Assembly: GCA_963814805.1 (NCBI GenBank)
Contig: CAWFER010000012.1
Coordinates: 124,001-188,000 of the forward strand
DNA: 64,000 nucleotides
Source of the DNA: AP-15 sp963814805
GTDB taxonomy: Bacteria; Pseudomonadota; Alphaproteobacteria; ATCC43930; CGMCC-115725
Direction of reading: 5' to 3'
Below the pieces are notes generated by a model. It was not told the DNA's origin. It saw only the letters and a list, made by a program, of their open reading frames with translations, and ran no database searches. This document shows positions 1 to 7,816 of the stretch, piece after piece (within the stretch, counting starts at the first letter, position 1; every line of letters begins with the position of its first letter). The position numbers and the translations under genes are program-made.

Positions 1-1592
1 CCGATGCCGGTTGCGGTCAGCGTGGTCTTGCCCCATTGGACGATTTCAGCGACGATGGCGGCGTTCCACGACCCGCCGGCAGCCGTTACCGCCCCGGTGA
101 CATAGGCTGGAAAGATCGCCGGCAGCATCACCCGCCGCCACCATAAGAGCCGCCTGACCCCAAAATTCTGCGCCGCGCGCTGCAATTCCGCCGGCAACGC
201 CGCGGCGCCGCCGATGACATTGAACAGAATGTACCATTGGGTCCCGAGGATCATCAGCGGGCTCAACCAGATCTCGGGGTTAAGCCGGTAGCGCAGGATC
301 AGCACGACGGCCACCGGAAAGAACAGATTGGCCGGGAAGGCGGCGAGAAACTGGACGATCGGCTGGACCCGGTCGGCGAGCTTCGGGCGCAGGCCGATCC
401 CCACGCCGATCGGGACCCAGATCAAGGAGGCGATCGCGATCAGCACCAGCACTCGCACCGCGGTGATCATCCCGAGCACGAACACCCAGCCGATCTCGGC
501 GGCGCCGACATGGGCCCGGATGAAGACAACGATCCACGCGGCGGCGCCGAGCGCCAGCGCCAGGACCGTCAGATCGAACAGCCGCTCGAAGACCGGGCGT
601 GGCCGCGGGGGCGCCGAGGGCAAGCGCAACCGCATTTCCGACAGCCCGGCGATGGCGCCGTCGATGCCGCGGGTGGCTCCGAGCAGCCCGGCCTGGATCA
701 GCGCGAAAATCCGCGCGCGCTGCAGCATCAGCAGAAACCACGGCCGGACATTCTCGTCGTCGGCCGATGATTCCGGCTGGAATTTGCGCGACCAGGCGAG
801 CAGCGGGCGAAACAGCAGCTGGTCGTAAAGCAGGATCACGATGAACATGACGAGCACGGCCCAGCCGATCGCGGCCAGGTTCTTTTGTTCGATGGCCACC
901 GCGATGTAGGAGCCGACGCCGGGCAGCAGGATCGTGTGGCCGGCGACGGTGATGGCCTCGGAGGCGACGACAAAGAACCAGCCGCCGGAGACCGACATCA
1001 TCATGTTCCATACGAGCGACGGGATGGCGTGCGGTACTTCCAGCCGCCAGAACCGCCGCCACGGCGACAGATGGTACATGCGCGCGGCTTCGACCAATTC
1101 GGCCGGCACGGTGCGCAGCGACTGGTAGACGCTGAACGCCATGTTCCAGGCCTGCGAGGTGAAGATGGCGAAGATCGCGGCGCATTCGACGCCGAGCAGC
1201 CGGCCCGGAAAGAGGGCGATGAACCCGGTCACGGTGATCGACAAAAAGCCGAGGATTGGCACCGACTGCAGCACATCGAGCAGCGGGATCAAGAGCTTCT
1301 CGGCCTGCCGGCTCTTGGCGGCCAGCGCCGCATAAGCGAGGCTGAAGACCAGCGAGGCGATCAGCGCCCAGGCCATCCGCAACACCGTGCGCAGCGCGTA
1401 TCCGGGAAGCCGCCACGGGTCGAGGCTGATCGTCAGCGGCTGGCCCAGATGGTAGCGCGCGCTCATCGCCAGGCTGCCCCAGGCGAGCAGCGCCACCAGC
1501 CCCAGCACCAGCGGCAACGCCACCAGATCCCAGCTGTTCGGGCGCAGCCGCAGCGGCCAGGCGAGGAGGGGCAAGCCCCAGCGCTGTTCCAT
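1..1592 (-). CDS. ABC transporter permease, NitT/TauT type, two permease domains (3' end off window)
   Basis: Open from the ATG at 1592 to the left edge, so the C-terminus is missing; about 530 codons are present. The protein starts with a hydrophobic segment and has two BPD_transp_1-type halves. The first spans roughly residues 80-260, with the EAA-like stretch RTVPAELVEAARMYHLSPWRR near residues 155-175; the second starts near residue 370, with ALPAELQRAARNFGVRR close to the edge. Fused double permeases of this kind are annotated as nitrate/sulfonate/taurine-type importer subunits in alphaproteobacteria (family knowledge). The ATPase and binding protein would lie off the window, so the substrate cannot be stated. 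Confidence 0.85.
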   Translation of the reverse strand, partial: MEQRWGLPLLAWPLRLRPNSWDLVALPLVLGLVALLAWGSLAMSARYHLGQPLTISLDPWRLPGYALRTVLRMAWALIASLVFSLAYAALAAKSRQAEKLLIPLLDVLQSVPILGFLSITVTGFIALFPGRLLGVECAAIFAIFTSQAWNMAFSVYQSLRTVPAELVEAARMYHLSPWRRFWRLEVPHAIPSLVWNMMMSVSGGWFFVVASEAITVAGHTILLPGVGSYIAVAIEQKNLAAIGWAVLVMFIVILLYDQLLFRPLLAWSRKFQPESSADDENVRPWFLLMLQRARIFALIQAGLLGATRGIDGAIAGLSEMRLRLPSAPPRPRPVFERLFDLTVLALALGAAAWIVVFIRAHVGAAEIGWVFVLGMITAVRVLVLIAIASLIWVPIGVGIGLRPKLADRVQPIVQFLAAFPANLFFPVAVVLILRYRLNPEIWLSPLMILGTQWYILFNVIGGAAALPAELQRAAQNFGVRRLLWWRRVMLPAIFPAYVTGAVTAAGGSWNAAIVAEIVQWGKTTLTATGI

Positions 1593-1751
1593 GCCCCCTC
1601 TGGCGTTCGTTTGCGGGTGCGGCGAGCCTACTCCTAACCCAGCCCGGCGCGGCGGCGAAGGGCTTATTTGCGAGCGCTTCGCCCCGCTGGCGAGACTTGC
1701 GCCGGCGGCAAAGATCGGACTATTCAAACCGCTGGAATACTGGAGGCTCTC

Positions 1752-2385
1752 CTGACGGTTCTTGACCTCGATCGCCTGCACGCCGCACCGCTGGAGCGCG
1801 ATCCGTTCGATTTCGTGGTGGTCGAGGAGTTTGTCGATCGCGGCCTCCTCCCGGCGCTGGTCGCCGACTTCCCCTCGGTCCGGGGCTCGGGCAGCTATCC
1901 GGTCGAGGGCCTCGAATACGGGCCGGCCTTCGGCGATCTCGTCGCAGCATTGACCGGGCCCGCTCTCGCCGGCGCGATCGGCGCGAAATTCGGCGTCGAT
2001 TTGGCCCGCCGGCCGACCTTATTGACCGTTCGCGGCGTTAGCGACGGCAAGGACGGCCGCATCCACACCGACTCCGCAGACCAAGATCATCACCTTGCTG
2101 CTGTACATGAACCCGATCTGGACTGCGGCCGAGGGGCGGTTGCGCCTGTTGCGCGGCCCCTTCGATCTCGACGATTGCGCGCGCGAGGTGGCGCCGCTCG
2201 CCGGCGCCATGCTGGCGTTCCGGCGCAGCGCGCGGTCGTTTCACGGCCATCGCCCGCATGTCGGCCCGCGCCGGGCGCTGCAGCTCAACTGGGTGACCGA
2301 TCAGAGCGTGGTCCGGCGCGAGCTCGGCAGGCACCGCTGGTCGGCGCGGCTCAAGGCGCTGAACCCGTTCGGCGCGGCCCCCTGA
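1752..2385 (+). CDS. 2OG-Fe(II) oxygenase-like protein (frameshifted)
   Basis: The reading starts in one frame (PFDFVVVEEFVDRGLLPAL, then GRIHTDSAD) and continues one base later in the next frame (MLLYMNPIW to LNPFGAAP). The frames join if one C is removed near 2083, giving HTDSADKIITLLLYMNPIW. An H-x-D pair followed about 75 residues later by SFHGH matches the two-His-one-carboxylate iron site of 2OG oxygenases in the SM-20/prolyl-hydroxylase group. The start is uncertain: GGAGG at 1742-1746 precedes the CTG at 1752, and an in-frame TTG lies at 1668. The substrate is unknown. The gene sits directly before the PagL-like gene. Confidence 0.6.
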
Positions 2386-2425
2386 CCCTACCTAGAAACC
2401 GGCGAATCTGGAGCAGGATCTGCCA

Positions 2426-3130
2426 ATGGCGGCTCTTCGTGGCGCGACCGCGGCCCTCGTCCTCCTCGTTCTGCCGGTCGCGGCGGCGGCGCAGACTCCG
2501 GTCGCCGGGACCGCGCCTGCCGCGGTCGTCGGGCCAACCGCAACGCCAGCCGTAGGAGCAGCTCCACCGGGCGCCGCGAGGCCAATCGGAACCCCGGTCG
2601 CGGGCGCGCCCCAGCCGCCGCTCGCGGCGCTGGCGACGCCGATACAGTTCATCAACGAGGTCAAGATCGGCGTCCTGGCCAACGACATCGCCTTTCTCGG
2701 GCGCCATGTCGAAGCCGGCACCGACGTCAATTTGGAGCTGTTGTTCAACTCGCCAGCCCTGTTGCGTGCGATCGGCTCGCCGCGCCCCGATCTCGGCATG
2801 ACGATCAATTCGGCCGGAGAAACCCAGCGCGGCTATGCCGGGCTGACCTGGGGCGTCACCCTGATCCACGGCTTGCTGCGCCCGGACGACGGGATCTTTC
2901 TTAACGGCAGCCTCGGCGGCGCCTATCAGGACGGCTACACCAACAACCCGGCCCCGCAACGCAAGGAACTCGGCTCGCCGGTGCTGTTTCGTGAGAGCAT
3001 CGAACTCGGCTATCAGGCGACGGCGAGGCTCAGCCTGTCGGCCTTCATCGAGCATATGTCGAATGCCGACCTCGCTCCGCACAATGACGGCATGACCGAC
3101 GCCGGGGCCCGGCTTGGCATCAAATTCTGA
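2426..3130 (+). CDS. pagL: PagL-like lipid A 3-O-deacylase / acyloxyacyl hydrolase family protein
   Basis: A 234-residue outer-membrane protein. Residues 1-22 form a signal peptide (LVLLVLPVAAAAQ), followed by a 50-residue Ala/Pro/Gly-rich linker, then a beta-barrel-like domain from about residue 73. The C-terminal HMSN at 210-213 followed by NDGMTDAG matches the PagL catalytic His-x-Ser-Asn signature, and the chain ends in Phe as expected for an outer-membrane protein. PagL enzymes remove the 3-O acyl chain of lipid A (family knowledge). The proline-rich linker is longer than in typical PagL. An acid residue for the triad could be Asp225, but I cannot confirm that. Confidence 0.8.
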   Translation: MAALRGATAALVLLVLPVAAAAQTPVAGTAPAAVVGPTATPAVGAAPPGAARPIGTPVAGAPQPPLAALATPIQFINEVKIGVLANDIAFLGRHVEAGTDVNLELLFNSPALLRAIGSPRPDLGMTINSAGETQRGYAGLTWGVTLIHGLLRPDDGIFLNGSLGGAYQDGYTNNPAPQRKELGSPVLFRESIELGYQATARLSLSAFIEHMSNADLAPHNDGMTDAGARLGIKF

Positions 3131-3391
3131 TTGATCTCGCGCGTCGCGCTAGCGCGATTTGGTGCGATTGCTGCGCCCCACGCACTACCTTCCACCGGAT
3201 TATCATGCAAAATATATCGCTTTATTTCATATGCTTATGACATAGTGTGGCGATCCGGACACGCTGCGACGAAAAGACCACGTGGAGAGCAGAGCGCGCT
3301 TGCTTGAAGCCGAAGCTCCCATATTATGACGCGAGAGCAACGGGTGTTTAACGCTCGGCTGACCGCAACCTTTGATTTCTCGGGGGGAGCA

Positions 3392-5041
3392 ATGACCAAA
3401 ACGCGGAATTTCGGCAGGGTGGCGGCGATCGGGGGGATGACCGCCGCGGTCGTGGTGCTGGCGGGTCTCCCGTCGGCGCGCGCCGACGAGTTGGCCGATC
3501 TGCGCGCCAACCAGCAATTGCTGCAGCAGCGGATCGACCAGCTGGCGCAGGCCCAGGCCCAGATGGCGCCGCTGGGTGCGCCCAGCACCACCGGCGCCGC
3601 CGCCTACGGCACGCACGCGGTTCCGGGTTCGGGGCTGGTCGGCGGCAGCTTTCCGCGCTCGTTCCTGATCCCCGGCACCGACACCTCGATCCGGGTCGGC
3701 GGGTTCGCCAGCGAAGTGCTCGATTACTGGTTCCAGAACGGCCCGACCAACGGCGTCCAGACCACCACCGTCGGCGTCAACGGCCAGGAAACTGCCCAGC
3801 CGCTCAATTTCACCGGGCAGAAAGTGCCGGGCTATCCCACCCCAGGCAATGTGGTGCCGGCGAACCCGGCGACCTCGCGCGGCAACGGGATCTTCTCCGA
3901 GAGCCCGCGTGAATCGCGGCTCAATGTCGAAACCCGCACGCCGACCGCCTATGGCGAGGCGCGCACCTTCATCGAATTCGACTTTGCCGGCACCAACGGC
4001 TACAGCGCCGGCGGCACCGGCCAGACCGCGGTCGCCGACAATTTGATCCCGCGCCTGCGCTATGCCTACGGCACCTTGGGCGGGATCCTCGCCGGGCAGG
4101 CCAACTCGAACTTCTCCGACCCCGACGCCAACCCGGAAACCATCGATTTCGGCGGTCCCGTCGGCGAAGCCGGCGTGGTGCGCGTCCCGCAGGTCCGCTA
4201 CACCTATGCCGGCCCCTATGGCAGCGCCTGGTCGGCGTCGATCGAGACGCCCGAAACCGACGTGATCACGCCGGCCGGCAAGGTGTCGTCCGACGGCAGC
4301 GCCCAGGTCGTGTCCCCCAGCAGCTCGCTGGTCTTTGCCAGCAACAGCGTCACCGGGGCGACCAACTGCGTGGCCAACGGCGTCACCGTGCTGACCGGCG
4401 CCGCCCAGTGCACCTTGTCGGGCGATCCCGCTGTCAGCAAGGCGCCCGACGTTACCTTCGCCTCGTACTGGTCGCAGCCCTGGGGCCATGTCGACTTCAG
4501 GTTGGTCGGCCGCGATCTGACGCTCAATGACGGAAAATTCGTCGATCGCAGCTTTTTCGGCTACGGCGGCGGCGTGTCCGGCGACGTCAAGCCCGAATGG
4601 TTCGGCTGGGGCAAGGACGATTTCCAGTGGCAGTTCACCGCCGGCAACGGCATCGGCCGCTACTTGAATGACAGCACTGACGCCGGGCTGGCGACCAACT
4701 ACTTGACGACCCCAACCTCGGCTGGCGCCGCCGCTCTGGTTCTGGTCAAGCCGATCTTCGAAGTTGGCGGCACCGTCGGCTACCAGCATTGGTGGCTGCC
4801 GAATTTGCGGTCGAACGCGGTCTATGGTTATGCGCAGTATGCAACGTCCTCGCAGCTGATCGGGCCGGTTAAATCGACGATCGCCAACAAGCAGCTGATG
4901 ACCGCGCACTTCAACCTGATCTGGAGCCCGGTCGCCTTCATCGACACCGGTGTCGAATATATGTGGGGCCAGCGCGAGGTGGTCGCCAACGTCAAAGGCA
5001 CCGAGCAGGCGCTGATCGGCCTGTTCCGCGTCAAGTTCTAA
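3392..5041 (+). CDS. Outer-membrane porin, DcaP-like
   Basis: 549 residues. I chose the ATG at 3392 because CGGGGGGAGC sits immediately upstream; an in-frame ATG at 3326 has no such site. A signal peptide ends near residue 31 (LPSARA), followed by a short coiled coil rich in Leu/Gln (residues about 32-58). The rest is aromatic-rich amphipathic strand sequence ending in Phe (GLFRVKF), typical of trimeric porins with an N-terminal coiled coil such as the DcaP family. It takes part in solute passage across the outer membrane; the substrate is unknown. An AT-rich 260-base leader precedes it and a strong intrinsic terminator follows, so it is probably monocistronic. Confidence 0.8.
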   Translation: MTKTRNFGRVAAIGGMTAAVVVLAGLPSARADELADLRANQQLLQQRIDQLAQAQAQMAPLGAPSTTGAAAYGTHAVPGSGLVGGSFPRSFLIPGTDTSIRVGGFASEVLDYWFQNGPTNGVQTTTVGVNGQETAQPLNFTGQKVPGYPTPGNVVPANPATSRGNGIFSESPRESRLNVETRTPTAYGEARTFIEFDFAGTNGYSAGGTGQTAVADNLIPRLRYAYGTLGGILAGQANSNFSDPDANPETIDFGGPVGEAGVVRVPQVRYTYAGPYGSAWSASIETPETDVITPAGKVSSDGSAQVVSPSSSLVFASNSVTGATNCVANGVTVLTGAAQCTLSGDPAVSKAPDVTFASYWSQPWGHVDFRLVGRDLTLNDGKFVDRSFFGYGGGVSGDVKPEWFGWGKDDFQWQFTAGNGIGRYLNDSTDAGLATNYLTTPTSAGAAALVLVKPIFEVGGTVGYQHWWLPNLRSNAVYGYAQYATSSQLIGPVKSTIANKQLMTAHFNLIWSPVAFIDTGVEYMWGQREVVANVKGTEQALIGLFRVKF

Positions 5042-5066
5042 TCACAATAACATTCGAACTTAGTTG

Positions 5067-5098
5067 GCCCGCCGGTTATGCCGGCGGGCTTTTCTTTT
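5067..5098 (+). terminator. Rho-independent terminator after the porin gene
   Basis: A perfect 9-bp stem (GCCCGCCGG at 5067-5075 with CCGGCGGGC at 5081-5089) encloses a 5-base loop and is followed by TTTTCTTTT at 5090-5098. It starts 25 bases after the porin stop codon and points the same way. Confidence 0.9.
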
Positions 5099-5138
5099 GC
5101 TCTTCGTCCTATGGCGCGCGGCGACCGAGGCCGCCCGT

Positions 5139-5516
5139 TCAGTAGTTTGAAATCTCGATCAGGTTCTGGTCGGGATCGCGGATATAAACCGACTGGATCG
5201 CGCCAATTGCGCCGGCGCGTGGTCCCGGTCCGGCGACGATTGGGATGCCGCATTCAGCGAGATGTGCAATCACCTCGGCGAGCGGGACCGCCGTAATAAA
5301 GCACAGATCGCCAGAGCCCGGGGTAGGGCGGTCGGCGACCAGCCCCGGAATCTCGTCGGCCGGGTGGAGATTGATTTTTTGCTGGCCGAATTTGAGCGCG
5401 GTCCTGCCCGCGCCGAAGGTCACGACCTCCATCCCCAATGCCCGCGTGTAGAACGCGCAGGTGCGCGCGACATCGGCGACGGTTAGGACAAGGTGGTCGA
5501 GGCGTTCGATCTGCAT
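5139..5516 (-). CDS. VOC (glyoxalase/bleomycin-resistance) family protein
   Basis: 125 residues beginning MQIERLDHLVLTVADVART, the usual start of a single-domain vicinal-oxygen-chelate protein. His8 is the expected first metal ligand and the chain ends VYIRDPDQNLIEISNY, where the Glu supplies the last ligand. I chose the ATG at 5516 because GGAGG lies 7 bases upstream and the fold starts there; the open frame extends further. Members include glyoxalases, dioxygenases and fosfomycin-resistance-like proteins, and sequence alone does not separate these. It converges on the porin gene. Confidence 0.85.
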   Translation of the reverse strand: MQIERLDHLVLTVADVARTCAFYTRALGMEVVTFGAGRTALKFGQQKINLHPADEIPGLVADRPTPGSGDLCFITAVPLAEVIAHLAECGIPIVAGPGPRAGAIGAIQSVYIRDPDQNLIEISNY

Positions 5517-5773
5517 GGACGGCCTCCAGCCGCGGTGAGCATCCAAGATTGCCAGGTTTGCCGCCGCCCGGCCAGGCGCGCGGCGCCGATGTCTCTCGGC
5601 TGCGCGGTCAACGCCGCTCGCGATCGGCAATTGCGGCGCCGAGGATCCGACCATCTTTCGCTTGAAAGGGCGTCAGACACAGCGCCGCAAGCGCGATCAG
5701 CGCTCCGATCATCCCGCGACACTACGACAACGCGCGCGAGGCGCGGATCAACAGAGCGTGAAACGGCAGCTCG

Positions 5774-7798
5774 CTACCCGACCGCGATTTTCGCCCGTTC
5801 GAGGCGCCACCAGGCTTCGAGCACGCAGGCGACCGACCAGGCCTGCGCCGGGCAGCCGCGCGGCGTATGCGGCGGGTCGCCGTCGAAGATCTCGCTGACC
5901 TGGCCGAGCCCCGCATCGGCCAGGTGATCGCCGATCGGCTCGAGAAAGCGCTGTGCCGCCGCGGCGTCGCCGTGGACCCGGTAATGGGCCTGCGCCCAAG
6001 GCCCCAGCAGCCAGGCCCACACCGTGCCCTGGTGATAGGCGCCGTCGCGTTCGGCGACGCCGCCGCAGCAGGCGCCGCAATAGGCGCGCTCCTGGGGCGC
6101 CAACGAGCGCAGCCCGTAGGAGGTGAGAAGGGCCTCTCCGCAGCGCTGCAGCAGCGCGCGCTGCATGGCCGGGTCGAGCGGGCTCGCCCGGAGGCTCACG
6201 GCGAAAATCTGGTTTGGCCGCAGGCTCGCGTCCGGTCCGTCCGGCCCATCGATGACATCGTAGAGGCCCTCGCCTTCCGGCAGCGCGAAGCGGGCAAAGC
6301 CCTGCAGCGCCTTTTCCGCCGCGGCGGCGTAGCGCTCGGGAGGCATGCCGATTTGCCGGGCCATAGCTGTCATCGCGGCGAGAGCGTTGTACCACAGAGC
6401 ATTGATCTCGACCGGCTTGCCGATGCGCGGGGTGACCACTCGATCGCCGATTCGGGCATCCATCCAGGTGAGTTGAACCCCCGCCTCGCCGGCCCGCAAC
6501 AGCCCGTCGGCAGGATCGACGCCAATGCCGTAGCGCGTGCCCTCTAAATGCCGAGCGACGATCTCGGCCAGCACCGGAAAGACCCGGCGCAGCGCCGCCT
6601 GGTCGCCGGTCAGCTCGACATAGGCGCGCCACGCCTCGACGTACCAGAGGCTCGCGTCGGCGGTGTTGTAGTCGGGCGCCGCCCCGACGCCGGGAAAGAC
6701 GTTGGGCAGCATGCCGCGATCGACAAAGCGGGCAAAGGTCTCGAGGATCAGCCGTGCCTGATCGAACCGCCCGGTCGCCAGACACAGGCCGGGCAGCGAG
6801 ATCATCGTGTCGCGGCCCCAATCGCCGAACCAGGGATAGCCGGCGATTACCGATCGTCCTTCGGCAAGCCCCGGCAGCGGCCGGGAAATTTGATAAAGAT
6901 CGGTCGCCAACACCAGTCGCTCGACCCAGCCCGGCGCCTCGGCAAACACCGGGTCGGCGTCGATCGCCCGTTGCAGCGCCTTGCGATCATGTGCCCGGCG
7001 GCGTTTGAGCGCGGCGCCAAGATCGGGTGTTGTCAGCGGTTCGAGGCTGGCGGCAAAGCCGCTCCAAATCCCCGGCGCCAGCGGCAATTCGAGATCGCCG
7101 ACATGAAGGTGCGAGTCGTGCGCGCCAAGCCCACGCTCCCGCTCGACCGGCAGGTCGAAGTCGCGATACCACTCGTTGCGCGCCGAAACGGCGCCGCCGG
7201 TCGCGGCGACATGCAGGGTGAATCGGTTCGCGACGGCGACCGTCAGCACCGTTCGATCTGCGGCGATCTGCGGCGCGAAACCGGGCGGCCAGGTGTCGCT
7301 GTGATGATCTCGCCCATTGGCCAACAGAGCCACCGACAGATGCGCCGGCTCCTCAGCATCGCTATCGAGCCGCCAGGCGACATAGACCCGATCCGCATCG
7401 AGCTCCATCCAGATCCGCTGCTCGATCGCCCGGCCGCCAAATGCGAAGCGCCATACCGGGATCGCGCCGTCGAGGCGGAAGCTCTCGATCGCCAGATGGC
7501 CCTGGGGCGTCACGGCGCCGCTCGTCCAGCGGTTGGCGAATAGCGGCTGCGAGACGCCGCCCTCGACAAGGCGCGCATCGGCCTTGGCGAGAATCAGGAC
7601 ACGGCCGAGCGGCGGATCGACCGGCGCCACCAGGAGCGCGTGATATCGCCGGGTCAGGGTCTGCGCGATCGTGCCCCCGGCATAGCCGCCGCGGCCGTTG
7701 GCGATCCACCATTCGCGCCGCTCGGCGGCGGCGAGATCGCCGCAGATCGCGCGCCCGAAGCGAATCGGCCCCAGCCGGGCGAGCGGGTCCGTCGTCAT
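5774..7798 (-). CDS. Amylo-alpha-1,6-glucosidase (glycogen debranching enzyme type)
   Basis: 674 residues with the two-part layout of archaeal/bacterial debranching enzymes. The N-terminal domain (residues about 15-240) starts EWWIANGRGGYAGGT and contains YHALLVAPVDPPLGR. The C-terminal (alpha/alpha)6 catalytic domain (about 280-665) has PWFGDWGRDTMISLPGL, the acid-rich motif of GH133 enzymes, and ends with CPAQAWSVACVLEA. It hydrolyses the alpha-1,6 branch left after phosphorylase action on glycogen-like glucans (family knowledge). It lies 18 bases downstream of a GH63-type glucosidase and probably shares its transcript. No glgA, glgB or glgP is nearby. Confidence 0.88.
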   Translation of the reverse strand: MTTDPLARLGPIRFGRAICGDLAAAERREWWIANGRGGYAGGTIAQTLTRRYHALLVAPVDPPLGRVLILAKADARLVEGGVSQPLFANRWTSGAVTPQGHLAIESFRLDGAIPVWRFAFGGRAIEQRIWMELDADRVYVAWRLDSDAEEPAHLSVALLANGRDHHSDTWPPGFAPQIAADRTVLTVAVANRFTLHVAATGGAVSARNEWYRDFDLPVERERGLGAHDSHLHVGDLELPLAPGIWSGFAASLEPLTTPDLGAALKRRRAHDRKALQRAIDADPVFAEAPGWVERLVLATDLYQISRPLPGLAEGRSVIAGYPWFGDWGRDTMISLPGLCLATGRFDQARLILETFARFVDRGMLPNVFPGVGAAPDYNTADASLWYVEAWRAYVELTGDQAALRRVFPVLAEIVARHLEGTRYGIGVDPADGLLRAGEAGVQLTWMDARIGDRVVTPRIGKPVEINALWYNALAAMTAMARQIGMPPERYAAAAEKALQGFARFALPEGEGLYDVIDGPDGPDASLRPNQIFAVSLRASPLDPAMQRALLQRCGEALLTSYGLRSLAPQERAYCGACCGGVAERDGAYHQGTVWAWLLGPWAQAHYRVHGDAAAAQRFLEPIGDHLADAGLGQVSEIFDGDPPHTPRGCPAQAWSVACVLEAWWRLERAKIAVG

Positions 7799-7816
7799 CT
7801 TTCAGCGCCGCGTCGG

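Noticed and set aside
280..1416. Long open frame on the minus strand with very Arg/Ala-rich translation
   Set aside because: It is the wrong frame of the ABC permease, whose true frame is open to the left edge and gives clear TM helices and EAA motifs.
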